From assembly GCF_000757385.1 (NCBI RefSeq), contig NZ_JRHH01000005.1:372001-436000 (forward strand): a stretch of DNA of 64,000 bases, given 5' to 3'. Below, one piece after another: positions 53,356-62,863 of this stretch; the first letter of the stretch is position 1, and each line of letters starts with the position of its first letter. The notes below the pieces were generated by a model, which saw only the letters and a program-made list of their open reading frames with translations, ran no database searches and was not told the DNA's origin. The position numbers and the translations under genes are program-made. This stretch comes from Flavobacterium aquatile LMG 4008 = ATCC 11947 (GTDB lineage: Bacteria > Bacteroidota > Bacteroidia > Flavobacteriales > Flavobacteriaceae).

Positions 53356-53396
53356 CGCTGACTTGTTGATAAAGTCGCAACACAAATATATTTTTT

Positions 53397-54500
53397 ATGA
53401 CTACAGAAATCACAACCCCACAAGAGCTTCAAAAAATGGATCCTGTCTTCGGTCAATTATCATTTGATAATCATGAACAAATTGTTTTTTGCAACGACAA
53501 AGATACTGGATTAAAAGCAATTATTGGTATTCATAACTCAGTTTTAGGACCAGCTTTAGGCGGAACTAGAATGTGGAATTACGCTAACGAATGGGAAGCA
53601 TTAAACGATGTTTTACGTCTTTCGCGAGGAATGACTTATAAATCTGCAATCACTGGATTAGATCTTGGTGGAGGAAAAGCGGTTATCATTGGTGATGCTA
53701 AAACTCAAAAAACACCAGAATTAATGCGCAAGTTTGGTGAATTTGTTCACTCTCTTTCAGGAAGATATATCACTGCCGAAGATGTTGGTATGGTAACAGC
53801 CGATATGGATACTGTTCGCGATGTAACTCCTTATGTAACTGGAATTTCAGAATCTCGTGGAGGTTCGGGAAATCCTTCTCCTGTAACAGCTTATGGTGTT
53901 TACATGGGAATGAAAGCTGCGGCTAAATACCAATTTGGTTCAGATAAATTGGATGGTAAAAAAGTACTAGTTCAAGGTATTGGTCATGTTGGTGAAACGT
54001 TGGTTGATTATTTAACTAAAGAAGGTGCGTTGGTTCAAATTACCGATATTAATGAAGGTAGATTGGATGAAGTTTCTAAAAAATACGGTGCTTCAATTTT
54101 TACTGGAGCTGATTTATACACTGCAGAAGTTGATATTTATGCGCCTTGTGCACTTGGAGCAACAATTAATGACGATACGGTTTATAAAATTCAAGCGAAA
54201 GTTATTGCTGGAGCAGCAAATAATCAATTGGCAAATGAAAACATTCACGGACCAATTTTGCAAGAAAGAGGTATTTTATATGCGCCAGATTTCTTAATCA
54301 ACGCAGGTGGAATTATTAACGTATATGCTGAAATTGCTCATTATGATAAAGCAGAATCAATGCGTAGAACAGAAAATATCTACAATACTACTTTAGAAAT
54401 TTTTGATTATGCAAAGACCAACAATTTGACGCCACAAAAAGCGGCTATGGCAATTGCAGACAACAGAATTGCACAAAGAAAAAAAGAAAACGCTAAATAG
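53397..54500 (+). CDS. leucine/phenylalanine/valine-type amino acid dehydrogenase
   Basis: A 367-residue NAD-dependent amino acid dehydrogenase, which oxidatively deaminates branched-chain amino acids to oxo-acids. Motifs are GPALGGTRMWNY (substrate region), the Lys residues YKSAITG (Lys82) and LDLGGGKAVIIGD (Lys94), and the Rossmann motif VLVQGIGHVGETL. The C-terminal IINVYAEIAHYD is typical. The length agrees with leucine dehydrogenases. Exact substrate preference cannot be read from the sequence. Confidence 0.93.
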   Translation: MTTEITTPQELQKMDPVFGQLSFDNHEQIVFCNDKDTGLKAIIGIHNSVLGPALGGTRMWNYANEWEALNDVLRLSRGMTYKSAITGLDLGGGKAVIIGDAKTQKTPELMRKFGEFVHSLSGRYITAEDVGMVTADMDTVRDVTPYVTGISESRGGSGNPSPVTAYGVYMGMKAAAKYQFGSDKLDGKKVLVQGIGHVGETLVDYLTKEGALVQITDINEGRLDEVSKKYGASIFTGADLYTAEVDIYAPCALGATINDDTVYKIQAKVIAGAANNQLANENIHGPILQERGILYAPDFLINAGGIINVYAEIAHYDKAESMRRTENIYNTTLEIFDYAKTNNLTPQKAAMAIADNRIAQRKKENAK

Positions 54501-54523
54501 TAAAGTGTTTAAAAAAATAGTTT

Positions 54524-54531
54524 TATTTTTG
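54524..54531 (+). promoter_or_regulatory. probable nusB minus-7 box
   Basis: TATTTTTG matches TAnnTTTG. It lies immediately before a hairpin that would form the very 5' end of the nusB leader. Confidence 0.4.
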
Positions 54532-54568
54532 CAAAGCGAAAGAGCACTTCTTTCGCTTTGTTAATTTT
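54532..54568 (+). terminator. hairpin between leucine dehydrogenase and nusB
   Basis: The 11-bp arms CAAAGCGAAAG and CTTTCGCTTTG have a seven-base loop, followed by TTAATTTTT. It can terminate the upstream transcript; it also lies 24 bases before the nusB start codon, so it may act as a leader hairpin. Confidence 0.6.
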
Positions 54569-54583
54569 TAAAAGTTCTTATCC

Positions 54584-55522
54584 GTGTTAAACAGAAGACA
54601 TATTCGAGTAAAAGTGATGCAAACAATTTATGCAATGCATCAAAGTGGTTCAGATAATCTTGAAAAACAAGAGAAATTTTTGTCAGCTAGTTTAGAAAAT
54701 ATTCAAGATTTATATCTTATTATGGTTTCTACTCTTACTGAATTAAGAAAAAAAGAAATCGAATATATTGAAATTGCAAGCAAAAAACACCTTGCTACTC
54801 CAGAAGAACGCAATCCTAATTTAAAATTTATCAATAACAGCATTTTACTTGCTCTAGAAGAAAGTAATTCGTTAAGTGTTGCTCTTGAAAAAAGAAAAAT
54901 TAACAATTGGCAAGCCAACGACGATACTATTTTATTGTTGTTACAAGATGTAAAGCAAAGCGAATTGTATCAAAACTACATGGCAAAGAAAGAAGCTACT
55001 TTTGAAGAAGAACGTTTCTTTATTGCCGATTTATTTTCGGAGGTTATTGCGCCAAACGAAAAATTGTATTCCTATTTAGAGGATTTTAAATTGACTTGGG
55101 TTGATGATATTCCGGTTGTAAATACACAAATTCTAAAACAGTTGAAGCAATTTTCTAAAACAGAAGATTTTAGAGTTTCTCCATTATACAAAGATGTTGA
55201 AGATAAAGATTTCGCTTCGATATTGTATAGAAAAACAGTTTTAAACGAAGAAAAATTAGCTAAAGAATTTATTGATAAAACACCAAATTGGGATATGGAA
55301 CGTATTGCCGAATTGGATACCATAATTTTGAAAATGGCAATCTGTGAATTTTTAAATTTTCCGTCAATTCCTGTGAAGGTAACAATTAACGAATATTTAG
55401 AACTTGCAAAAGAATATTCTACACCAAAAAGCAGTATTTTTATCAACGGAATTTTAGATAATTTAGTCAAAGATTTTCAAGCTAATGACCGAATTAAAAA
55501 AGTAGGAAGAGGTTTAATATAA
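54584..55522 (+). CDS. nusB: transcription antitermination factor NusB
   Basis: A 312-residue NusB of the long Bacteroidetes form. The start codon is GTG (LNRRHIRVKVMQTIYAMHQ follows). The classical NusB fold is at the C-terminus (about residues 180-305), with NEEKLAKEFIDKTPNWDMER, LDTIILKMAICEFL, IPVKVTINEYLELAKEY and IFINGILDNL. NusB supports rRNA transcription and boxA RNA binding. It heads a three-gene run with a DUF1573 lipoprotein and yajC. Confidence 0.95.
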   Translation: MLNRRHIRVKVMQTIYAMHQSGSDNLEKQEKFLSASLENIQDLYLIMVSTLTELRKKEIEYIEIASKKHLATPEERNPNLKFINNSILLALEESNSLSVALEKRKINNWQANDDTILLLLQDVKQSELYQNYMAKKEATFEEERFFIADLFSEVIAPNEKLYSYLEDFKLTWVDDIPVVNTQILKQLKQFSKTEDFRVSPLYKDVEDKDFASILYRKTVLNEEKLAKEFIDKTPNWDMERIAELDTIILKMAICEFLNFPSIPVKVTINEYLELAKEYSTPKSSIFINGILDNLVKDFQANDRIKKVGRGLI

Positions 55523-55535
55523 ATTTTAAAACAGA

Positions 55536-56030
55536 ATGAAAAAGTTATTTATTCTTTCTTTGTCGATTGTTTTATTTACATCTTGCAAAAAAGAAAAAGA
55601 AGATCAAAATCAAATTAAAGAAACATCAATCAGTAAAAGTGTTCCAAAAACAGAATCGGATGTTCCAAAAGGCAAGGTAACATTAATGACTTTTGATAAA
55701 AAAATCCATGATTTTGGTGTTATCAAAGCAGATTCTAAAGTAAGCTATACTTTTAAATTTACAAACTCTGGTACAAATGATTTACTAATTACGGATGCGA
55801 AAGGATCTTGTGGATGCACAATTCCAGAGTATTCTAAAGAGCCAATCAAGCCAGGAGCAACTGGAGAAATTAAAGTAGTATTTGATTCAACCAATAAAAA
55901 AGGTGAGCACAAAAAAACAGTTACAGTTCACGCCAACACGCCAACTGGAGTTGAAAAATTAACAATTAGAGCATCAATTTCTGAAGGTAACAAAGACCAA
56001 GATGCTCCTAAAACAATAACATCTAAATAA
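55536..56030 (+). CDS. DUF1573 domain lipoprotein
   Basis: A 164-residue lipoprotein (lipobox FTSC). After a Lys/Glu linker it holds a DUF1573 Ig-like domain (about 48-150): FDKKIHDFGVIKADSKVSYT, GSCGCTIPEYSKEPIKPG and GEIKVVFDSTNKKGEHKKT. The conserved CGC motif may bind a metal or form a disulfide. Function unknown. Lies between nusB (13 bases) and yajC (14 bases). Confidence 0.9.
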   Translation: MKKLFILSLSIVLFTSCKKEKEDQNQIKETSISKSVPKTESDVPKGKVTLMTFDKKIHDFGVIKADSKVSYTFKFTNSGTNDLLITDAKGSCGCTIPEYSKEPIKPGATGEIKVVFDSTNKKGEHKKTVTVHANTPTGVEKLTIRASISEGNKDQDAPKTITSK

Positions 56031-56044
56031 ATTTTAAAACAATT

Positions 56045-56323
56045 ATGGAACAAATTAGTCAGTTTTTACCATTCATCTTAATGTTTGTGGTATTATATTT
56101 TTTTATGATTTTGCCACAACAAAAAAGAGCAAAGAAAGAAAAAGCATTTGAAAGCAGTTTAAAAGTAGGTGATAAAATCATTACAAAAAGTGGATTCCAC
56201 GGGAAAATTGCCGAAATCTCTGAAACATCAGTTGTAATTGAAACAATGTCAGGTAAATTAAAAATTGAGCGTTCTGCAATTTCTATGGAAATGAGTGCGG
56301 CATTAGCTACCAAAAAAGCTTAA
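56045..56323 (+). CDS. yajC: preprotein translocase accessory subunit YajC
   Basis: A 92-residue protein with one membrane helix (about 7-24, FLPFILMFVVLYFFMIL) followed by PQQKRAKKEKAFESSLKVGD and the KIITKSGFHGKI beta domain. YajC is an accessory of SecDF in protein export. It ends the nusB transcript. Confidence 0.95.
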   Translation: MEQISQFLPFILMFVVLYFFMILPQQKRAKKEKAFESSLKVGDKIITKSGFHGKIAEISETSVVIETMSGKLKIERSAISMEMSAALATKKA

Positions 56324-56345
56324 TTCAATATATTCTAAATAAATG

Positions 56346-56383
56346 AAAATCCTAAATTCAATAATGAGTTTAGGATTTTTTTA
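56346..56383. terminator. terminator between yajC and convergent hydrolase
   Basis: The arms AAAATCCTAAA and TTTAGGATTTT are followed by T's. It overlaps the stop codon of the convergent hydrolase gene. Confidence 0.82.
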
Positions 56384-57241
56384 TTCCTTTAAGTCAAGGA
56401 GTTTATTTCTAATAATTTCATAATGCGACCATGGTATAAAATGATCGGCGTCTTTTATAGAAATTTCTTCAACCGATTTCGCATTTACAAATTCTTTTTT
56501 CATAAAATCTACATTGCTATATGGAACTAATCGGTCTTTTGTTCCATGAATAATCACAACATTTGTAGTTATTTTTTTAAGATTGGGCTTCATTCTAAAT
56601 AAATCTTTTTTTAGCCACCACAATTCATCGTTCGCTGGCCGCAATGCACCCGGAATTAAATACCGCAATGGCTTAGACATAAAAATTGGTCGCCAAGTTT
56701 CGGGATTTTCTGCCTTTGGATCAATTGCTCCAGCTAGAATAATTAACTCTTTGTAGTCGTTTGGCTTGTCAATTGCCATTTTCACAATTGTTGGTCCGCC
56801 ATACGAATGACCTATTAAATAAATATTTTTACCGTTCTTGATTTTTTCTACAAATTGTTCAATTACACCAGCTTGCTCGTATAAATCTTGCGCTTCACCA
56901 AAATTACTATAACCAAATCCTGGTCTATCAATTGAAATCATTCGGTATTTTTTAAGGAGCAAAGTATCCTTTAAATAATCTTGATAACTGTTCCAACTTC
57001 CTGGTGAACCGTGAACAAAAAATAGGGTAGGAAAGTCGCCTTTACCAGTTTGTATGTAATGAATTTTAGTTTCATTGATAGCAATTGTGCTATCGATATA
57101 AGTTGTTTTAGCCGTTTCAAAAAACTTTTTTGCTTTAGATGAACTCGTTCGCATAGTCATACACGACTGACAAATTAGGATATAAAAAACCAGTAAACTA
57201 AGTAGAATAACTTTTACTTTATTTCGTTTGAAGTAATTCAT
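56381..57241 (-). CDS. alpha/beta hydrolase, probable lipoprotein
   Basis: A 286-residue alpha/beta hydrolase. The ATG of MNYFKRNKVK was chosen to avoid overlap with the upstream gene. The N-terminus is a hydrophobic helix ending in ICQSC, a likely lipobox, so it is probably membrane-anchored. Catalytic motifs are FFVHGSPGSWNS, LIGHSYGGPTIVK (nucleophile Ser), HGTKDRLVP (Asp) and DADHFIPW (His). Substrate unknown. It follows the YdeI-family gene by 13 bases. Confidence 0.85.
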   Translation of the reverse strand: MNYFKRNKVKVILLSLLVFYILICQSCMTMRTSSSKAKKFFETAKTTYIDSTIAINETKIHYIQTGKGDFPTLFFVHGSPGSWNSYQDYLKDTLLLKKYRMISIDRPGFGYSNFGEAQDLYEQAGVIEQFVEKIKNGKNIYLIGHSYGGPTIVKMAIDKPNDYKELIILAGAIDPKAENPETWRPIFMSKPLRYLIPGALRPANDELWWLKKDLFRMKPNLKKITTNVVIIHGTKDRLVPYSNVDFMKKEFVNAKSVEEISIKDADHFIPWSHYEIIRNKLLDLKE

Positions 57242-57254
57242 TTTTAATGATTTA

Positions 57255-57830
57255 TTATCTGTATTTGTCATTTAAACCAATCTTGTTGAGAATCATAGGT
57301 TTGATTTTTTCTAATCGCGTAATTTTGGTTTTTTCTTGCTTCGCGGTATCAATATATTCTAAAAACTCTTTTTGTTTGTAGGGTGAAAAGTTAAAGAACG
57401 CTTCCGCAAATGATGTATCGTTGTCTAAATGACCTTGAAAAAACTCAGATATTTCGATTTCTTTTTTGGTTGGCTTTATTGATTTTCCTTCTTTTTCGTT
57501 CGAAATTGCCTCTTTGATGTAAGTCAAAATCAACTTTTCATTTAGTTCATTTTTGGATGTAAATCGCCATTGTCGAAGTCCTTTTGTTACACCATCATTG
57601 GCGTTGACTAAAAGGTTTTGTTCGTCTTTGAGGAAAACACCATTAAAAAACCAAATGGTAAAAAAGTTCTTAAAACCTCCAATACCAATTACATTTTTGT
57701 TGTTTATGGTATATACGATTCCTCCCCATTTAGTGGTTTCGACTAATTCGGTTTTATTGATTATGGATTTTAAAGTTTCTAGTTCTTCTGCCCATAATTC
57801 GTTGCTGTGCCAACTTTTTTTTTCTTCCAT
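57255..57830 (-). CDS. YdeI/OmpD-associated family protein (DUF1801-like)
   Basis: A 191-residue cytoplasmic protein. The N-terminal domain (about 10-115) resembles DUF1801 (ELETLKSIINKTELVETTKW, FFTIWFFNGVFLKD, GLRQWRF). The C-terminal part (about 125-190, ISEFFQGHLDNDTSFAEAFF, FSPYKQKEFLEYIDTAKQEK) is the YdeI/Omdp helical domain. Function unknown. First of a likely two-gene transcript with the hydrolase. Confidence 0.85.
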   Translation of the reverse strand: MEEKKSWHSNELWAEELETLKSIINKTELVETTKWGGIVYTINNKNVIGIGGFKNFFTIWFFNGVFLKDEQNLLVNANDGVTKGLRQWRFTSKNELNEKLILTYIKEAISNEKEGKSIKPTKKEIEISEFFQGHLDNDTSFAEAFFNFSPYKQKEFLEYIDTAKQEKTKITRLEKIKPMILNKIGLNDKYR

Positions 57831-57865
57831 AAAGCTCTTGACATCTATTCAATACATTTACTAAC

Positions 57866-58008
57866 TAGCCCTGATTACTTCACATAGTGTTTATTTTCAT
57901 CGGAGTTCAGTGAACTTCGTTTGCAGTGGAAATCTCCCGATTTTTCATCGGGAATTGCAACGAAAAGCAGGAATACGGAAACCAAGAAATCACCAAGCCA
58001 TTAGCTCC
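57866..58008. repeat. intergenic structured repeat, copy C
   Basis: The modules TAGCCCTGATTACTTCACAT, GCAGTGGAAATC, a hairpin CCCGAT/ATCGGG, ATTGCAACGAAAAGCAGGAA and AGCTCC are present. It is longer than copy B because of an insert (GGAGTTCAGTGAACTTC) that itself is an inverted repeat. It lies between pepT and the YdeI-family gene. Confidence 0.7.
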
Positions 58009-58016
58009 AAATAAAT

Positions 58017-59285
58017 TTATTTCTTTTTCTTACTTTCTTTAGAAAAATCGGTAGTTGCTGTTAGTTCGGCGATTTTTACAATTACGTCAACGGCTTTTTG
58101 CATACTTTCTACTGGAACGTATTCGTATTTTCCGTGAAAATTGTGTCCGCCAGCAAAAATATTCGGACACGGTAAACCCATGTACGATAAACGAGAACCG
58201 TCTGTTCCACCACGAATTGGTTTTATTAATGGCTTGATTCCGAGTTGTTTCATTGCTTTTTCAGCAAGATCAACGATGAACATCATTGGCTCAACCTTTT
58301 CGCGCATGTTGTAATATTGGTCTTTTATCTCGGCGATGCAAATGTCTTCTCCAAATTGTTTTGCGAATTTTTTATTGATGTCATTGACAATTTTTTGAAC
58401 TCTTTTTTTACGTTTTTTGAACTTTTTAGCATCGTGATCGCGAATGATAAGTTCTAATTTGGTTTCTTCAAGACTTCCTGTTAAACCAGTTACATGAAAG
58501 AAACCTTCGTAACCTTTGGTCTCTTGCGGAATTTCATTTTTTGGTAATTTATTGATAAAATGATTGGCAATAAGCATTGAATTAATCATTTTTCCTTTGG
58601 CATAACCAGGGTGAACGCTTTTTCCTTTAAAGATAATTTTTGCTCCAGCAGCATTAAAATTTTCATATTCTAATTCGCCAATTTGACTTCCATCCATCGT
58701 GTAAGCCCATTGCGCGCCAAATTTTTCTACATCAAAAATATCGGCACCACGACCAATTTCTTCATCAGGAGTAAATCCGACTCTAATTTTTCCGTGTTTA
58801 ATTTCTGGATGTTGGACTAAATATTCCATAGCCGTAACAATTTCGGTTAAACCGGCTTTGTCATCAGCACCAAGAAGTGTTAATCCGTTGGTTGTAATTA
58901 ATGTTTGACCTTTATATAGTAACAAATCTTTGAAATAACTCGGCGAAAGAACGATGTTTTGCTCTTTGTTTAGTACGATATCTTTACCATCATAGTTTGG
59001 AATAATTTGCGGTTGCACATCTTTTCCAGTAAAATCTGGTGAAGTATCGTAGTGAGAAACGAATCCAATTGTTGGAACTTCATGGTCTACATTACTTGGT
59101 AAAGTTCCCATTACGTAACCGTTTTTGTCGATTGTAACCTCGGTTAAACCGATGTCTTTTAATTCTTTAACTAATAATTTAGCGAGAACTAATTGTTTTT
59201 TTGTGCTTGGAGTTGTTGGTGAATTGGCATCCGATTCGGTATCAATAGTAACGTAGCTTACAAAGCGGTCAATAATATGTTGCAT
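58017..59285 (-). CDS. pepT: peptidase T (tripeptide aminopeptidase)
   Basis: A 422-residue M20B metallopeptidase cutting the N-terminal residue from tripeptides. Motifs are [13 protein letters not shown] (zinc His and Asp), [14 protein letters not shown] (bridging Asp), [14 protein letters not shown] (catalytic Glu pair), [19 protein letters not shown] and [12 protein letters not shown]. The C-terminal [14 protein letters not shown] holds the last ligand. Length normal. A TACATTTG box on the minus strand (59314-59307) precedes the start. Confidence 0.96.
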   Translation of the reverse strand: MQHIIDRFVSYVTIDTESDANSPTTPSTKKQLVLAKLLVKELKDIGLTEVTIDKNGYVMGTLPSNVDHEVPTIGFVSHYDTSPDFTGKDVQPQIIPNYDGKDIVLNKEQNIVLSPSYFKDLLLYKGQTLITTNGLTLLGADDKAGLTEIVTAMEYLVQHPEIKHGKIRVGFTPDEEIGRGADIFDVEKFGAQWAYTMDGSQIGELEYENFNAAGAKIIFKGKSVHPGYAKGKMINSMLIANHFINKLPKNEIPQETKGYEGFFHVTGLTGSLEETKLELIIRDHDAKKFKKRKKRVQKIVNDINKKFAKQFGEDICIAEIKDQYYNMREKVEPMMFIVDLAEKAMKQLGIKPLIKPIRGGTDGSRLSYMGLPCPNIFAGGHNFHGKYEYVPVESMQKAVDVIVKIAELTATTDFSKESKKKK

Positions 59286-59375
59286 AATGTTGGTTTAAGT
59301 AAAAGACAAATGTAGCGAATATTTTGTTTTTGAGTTAGTGGTTTTAAGTTAGGAAATGTTAATTCTGATTTTAAT

Positions 59376-59744
59376 TTATTTGGTAGAAAACGTTCCAAAA
59401 TGCCACAAGATTCCCGATGGATCAATAAGAAAACATTCTTTTCCCCAATCGTATGATTTTATAGGAAGTAACTTAGCAGAAGGATATTTTGCAGTTAAAT
59501 TTAAACCTACAAGATTATTCCAGAATTCGGCAACATCTTCAACTTCCATGAAAACCATAGTATTGTCTATCCAATCTTTAACGAAGGCATCTTGAAGATA
59601 AAAACCAATTGTATCGTTTTGAAATAGAGACATATTGTGTGCTAATACTACTTCTTGAAAACCCAAATCGGTGTAAAAATTGCGTGAAGTTTCAAAATTT
59701 TCACTTCCGATAAAAGGACGAATAGATTTGGCTTTGTGTTGCAT
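59376..59744 (-). CDS. VOC family (glyoxalase/bleomycin resistance-like) protein
   Basis: A 122-residue protein of the vicinal-oxygen-chelate fold. The beta-alpha-beta pairs are seen as IRPFIGSENFETSRNFYTDL with GFQEV, and VFMEVEDVAEFWNNL; the C-terminal CFLIDPSGILWHFG is the family end motif. Function not predictable; some family members bind drugs or act on small molecules. A stand-alone gene downstream of the YkgJ gene. Confidence 0.85.
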   Translation of the reverse strand: MQHKAKSIRPFIGSENFETSRNFYTDLGFQEVVLAHNMSLFQNDTIGFYLQDAFVKDWIDNTMVFMEVEDVAEFWNNLVGLNLTAKYPSAKLLPIKSYDWGKECFLIDPSGILWHFGTFSTK

Positions 59745-59795
59745 GATTTTTTCAATTTATTCAGTTGATTGTTCTTCCAAATATAGTAAAAAAAA

Positions 59796-60404
59796 TTAAG
59801 CGATTTCTTTAAGTCCATCAGGTAAAGGTCGATAGGCATAGTAATGCAAGACTTCTTCTAATGCAAGTTTTAATGCGATATTAATTGGAATCAAAGTGGT
59901 TCCTTGTTGCAAATTTATTTGTGAAAGATTCATGTAATAATCGGAAATTATAGGAACATAAAGTCCATTATTGATTAATTCTGAAGTTTTATCGAAATTT
60001 TCTTGTTGATTTTCTTTAATGAATTTACAAGTTGCCATTCGATTTTTACCATATTGATCTTTACTTGCGGCATAACCGAAAAGTCTACAGATTAAACCGC
60101 GATATTTATAGCTTGAACATTTGCCGTTAATGGTATCAACTAATGATAGCGGACGATAAATGTGACAGATTGCTGATGATTTATTTTTTAGCTCCTCAAG
60201 TAATTCTTCGGCATTGCCTTCAAGGAAAGAATGGAAAGCCCATGGTAAAAATTCTAATGATGTTGCAACTATATTGGGTGTTGAACAACATTTTCCACAA
60301 CTAGAAAGACAATGTAAGTTTGCTTTCAAATTAAAACTCGCAATTTCATGTTCTAATTTTTTAAACAAAATTTCTACTTTTTCTACTTTACTTTCTAAAG
60401 TCAT
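59796..60404 (-). CDS. YkgJ family cysteine cluster protein
   Basis: A 202-residue protein with an N-terminal CLSSCGKCCSTPNIVAT motif and further Cys residues (CHIYRP, CSSYKYRGLICRLFGYA, ATCKF), the CxxxCxxCC arrangement of the YkgJ/CxxCxxCC family thought to bind Zn or Fe. Function unknown. No signal peptide. Confidence 0.88.
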   Translation of the reverse strand: MTLESKVEKVEILFKKLEHEIASFNLKANLHCLSSCGKCCSTPNIVATSLEFLPWAFHSFLEGNAEELLEELKNKSSAICHIYRPLSLVDTINGKCSSYKYRGLICRLFGYAASKDQYGKNRMATCKFIKENQQENFDKTSELINNGLYVPIISDYYMNLSQINLQQGTTLIPINIALKLALEEVLHYYAYRPLPDGLKEIA

Positions 60405-60486
60405 TTTTTTTGTAAGGTAGGCTATTGAAAATGGTTGAAATTACATCTTAACTATTATAATTGTAGATTTATAAATTTGAAGACAT

Positions 60487-60521
60487 AAAAAAAAACCTCA
60501 AAGTTTTAATTTATGAGGTTT
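60487..60521 (-). terminator. terminator of the SDR gene
   Basis: The arms AAACCTCA and TGAGGTTT are followed on the minus strand by a long T run. Confidence 0.78.
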
Positions 60522-60530
60522 AAGTTTTTT

Positions 60531-61247
60531 TTATGGATTTGTTGACCACAACGAAGCCGATTTCAACATTGCTCTTCGTGGTAATTTAAGTCCTAAAATA
60601 ATAAGTTCAGCAAAATCTTCTGGCTGTAATACTTTCTCAATATTTCCATCAGTTATTCCTAATTCTAATGACATATCAGATGCAATTGTGCTTGGCGTTA
60701 AAGTACAAACTCGAATATTATTTTTTCTAACTTCTTTCATCAATGCTTCCGACATTCCAATTACAGCAAATTTTGATGCTGAATATGCCGAAGTATTTGC
60801 ATTTCCAGTAATTCCAGCAGTTGAGGAAACGTTTATGATATCACCTTCATTTTTAGTGATTAAATAAGGTAAAACTTCCTTAGTTACATAATACATTCCC
60901 ATTACATTGGTTTGAATAATGGCGTTCCATTTCTCTGGACTCATGTCTAAAAAACTTCCAAAAGCTGCAATTCCGGCATTGTTTACTAAAATATCTACCG
61001 ACTTAAATTGGTGTAAAATACGTTCAATGCCAACTTTCACCTCTACATGATTTCCTACATCAAATAGTTCATAAATGGCATTTACACCATACGATTTCAG
61101 TTCTGCTACAGTATTAAGCAGATTTTGTTCGTTTCTTCCAGTAATTGCAACATCAATTCCTTCTTTTGCGAAAGCAATAGCAGTGGCTTTTCCTAAACCT
61201 TTTCCGCCACCAGTAACAATTGCTTTTTTACCTTTTAAATTTTCCAT
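60531..61247 (-). CDS. short-chain dehydrogenase/reductase (FabG-like)
   Basis: A 238-residue SDR oxidoreductase. Cofactor motif is TGGGKGLGKA (NADP type, with GRNEQNL after strand 2); LVNNAGIAAFG and INVSSTAG lead to the catalytic YSASKFAV. It resembles 3-oxoacyl-ACP reductases, but without neighbouring fatty-acid genes the substrate is open. The ATG of MENLKGK was chosen over an upstream in-frame start, since a TAAATTTG minus-7 box (minus strand, 61270-61263) lies over the latter. Confidence 0.9.
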   Translation of the reverse strand: MENLKGKKAIVTGGGKGLGKATAIAFAKEGIDVAITGRNEQNLLNTVAELKSYGVNAIYELFDVGNHVEVKVGIERILHQFKSVDILVNNAGIAAFGSFLDMSPEKWNAIIQTNVMGMYYVTKEVLPYLITKNEGDIINVSSTAGITGNANTSAYSASKFAVIGMSEALMKEVRKNNIRVCTLTPSTIASDMSLELGITDGNIEKVLQPEDFAELIILGLKLPRRAMLKSASLWSTNP

Positions 61248-61419
61248 GAGTTTATTTTTATACAAATTTACTATTCTGAAATCTATTGATTAGTAATTCA
61301 AACTTAAATTTAACGGATTATTAGCGTAATAGTAATCTCAATTTTTTGAAAGATTATCTATGAGATAAAACAACTTAAACAACAAAAACCTATTTTTGAT
61401 TTTTCAAACAACAAATCTA

Positions 61420-62835
61420 ATGGCATTCAGTAAAGATAAAGTACAACATTTTTTTAGGTTAGTAAAACAATCTATCAAAGGAGAAGAGCACGATTACACA
61501 CAAGGAAACGTAAAAGTTGCTATTGTTTTATTGGCTATTCCAATGATCTTAGAATTGAGTTTGGAGTCTATTTTTGCAGTAGTTGACATTTATTTTGTGG
61601 GTCATTTGCCCAATGCCGATGTTGCTGTTGCAACTGTTGGTTTAACAGAAGCCGTAATTTCATTAGTTTACACAATCGGAATTGGTTTAAGTGTTGGTGC
61701 AACAGCAATAGTTTCTCGTCGAATTGGTGAAAAAGATGTTATTGGAGCTTCAAAATCTGGTGCGCAAGCCATTATTGTTTCATTATTTGTATCCATAATT
61801 GTGGCTATTTTAGGCTATATTTTTGCGCCAAATATTCTAGGACTAATGGGAGCAAGGCAAGAAGTGATTGATGAAGGCGCGATGTTTTCTAGAATTATTT
61901 TCGCAAGTAGTCCAGCAATTATTTTATTGTTTTTAATTAACGGAATTTTTCGTGGTGCTGGCGATGCTGCAATGGCAATGCGAAGTCTATGGATCGCTAG
62001 TATTATCAATATTTTTCTGTGTCCGTTTCTCATCTATGGTGTCGGACCTTTTCCAGAACTTGGACTAACAGGTGCTGCAATTGCAACTGCTATTGGACGA
62101 ACTACTGGCGTATTTTATCAATGTTACCATTTATTTTTAAAAGATAGAACCATTAAAATTCTTCAACAGTATTTTAAACCCAATTTTGAAATCATAAAAT
62201 CATTATTAAGTATTGCAACTCCTGCGATGTTGCAGTTTTTTATCCAAAGCGGCAGTTGGATTGTACTAACTTATATAGTATCAATTACAGGAAGCACTGA
62301 TGCGAGCGCTGGTTATCAAATAGCTATTAGAAATGTGGTATTTTTTATTCTTCCAGCTTGGGGATTTAGTAATGCTGCAGCAACATTAGTTGGTCAAAAT
62401 CTAGGTGCAAAGCAAACCGATAGAGCAGAACAAAGTGTTTTTCTTACCACAAGATATACAGTGATTTTTATGGGATTTGTTTCTCTATTATTTGTTTTTC
62501 TTCCAGAAACAATTATTAGTTTTTATACTTCAAATAAAATAATTGCCGATTACGGAGTTCAAGCATTGAGAATAATGGGATTCGGATTTATTTTCTACGG
62601 AATCGGAATGGTAATGATCCAATCGCTAAATGGAGCAGGCGATACCAAAACCCCAACTTGGATTAATATTTTTTGCTTTTGGATGATACAAATTCCATTG
62701 GCTTGGTTGCTTGCAGTTCATTTTAAAATGGGACCACTTGGTGCCTTTATTGCAATTCCTACAGCAGAAACAGTTTTAGCATTTCTAGCTTTTTATTTCT
62801 TTAAAAAAGGAAAATGGAAAGCTGTTGAGGTATAG
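61420..62835 (+). CDS. MATE family efflux transporter
   Basis: A 471-residue multidrug/toxin extrusion transporter with 12 membrane helices in two similar halves. The N-terminal half shows ILELSLESIFAVVDIYFVGH; the second half shows PAMLQFFIQSGSWIVLTYIV and NVVFFILPAWGFSNAAATLV. It exchanges drugs or metabolites for Na+ or H+; substrate unknown. The ATG was chosen over a TTG eight codons upstream. Confidence 0.93.
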   Translation: MAFSKDKVQHFFRLVKQSIKGEEHDYTQGNVKVAIVLLAIPMILELSLESIFAVVDIYFVGHLPNADVAVATVGLTEAVISLVYTIGIGLSVGATAIVSRRIGEKDVIGASKSGAQAIIVSLFVSIIVAILGYIFAPNILGLMGARQEVIDEGAMFSRIIFASSPAIILLFLINGIFRGAGDAAMAMRSLWIASIINIFLCPFLIYGVGPFPELGLTGAAIATAIGRTTGVFYQCYHLFLKDRTIKILQQYFKPNFEIIKSLLSIATPAMLQFFIQSGSWIVLTYIVSITGSTDASAGYQIAIRNVVFFILPAWGFSNAAATLVGQNLGAKQTDRAEQSVFLTTRYTVIFMGFVSLLFVFLPETIISFYTSNKIIADYGVQALRIMGFGFIFYGIGMVMIQSLNGAGDTKTPTWINIFCFWMIQIPLAWLLAVHFKMGPLGAFIAIPTAETVLAFLAFYFFKKGKWKAVEV

Positions 62836-62863
62836 CTTTTCAGCAAATTACGAGCAGATTATT

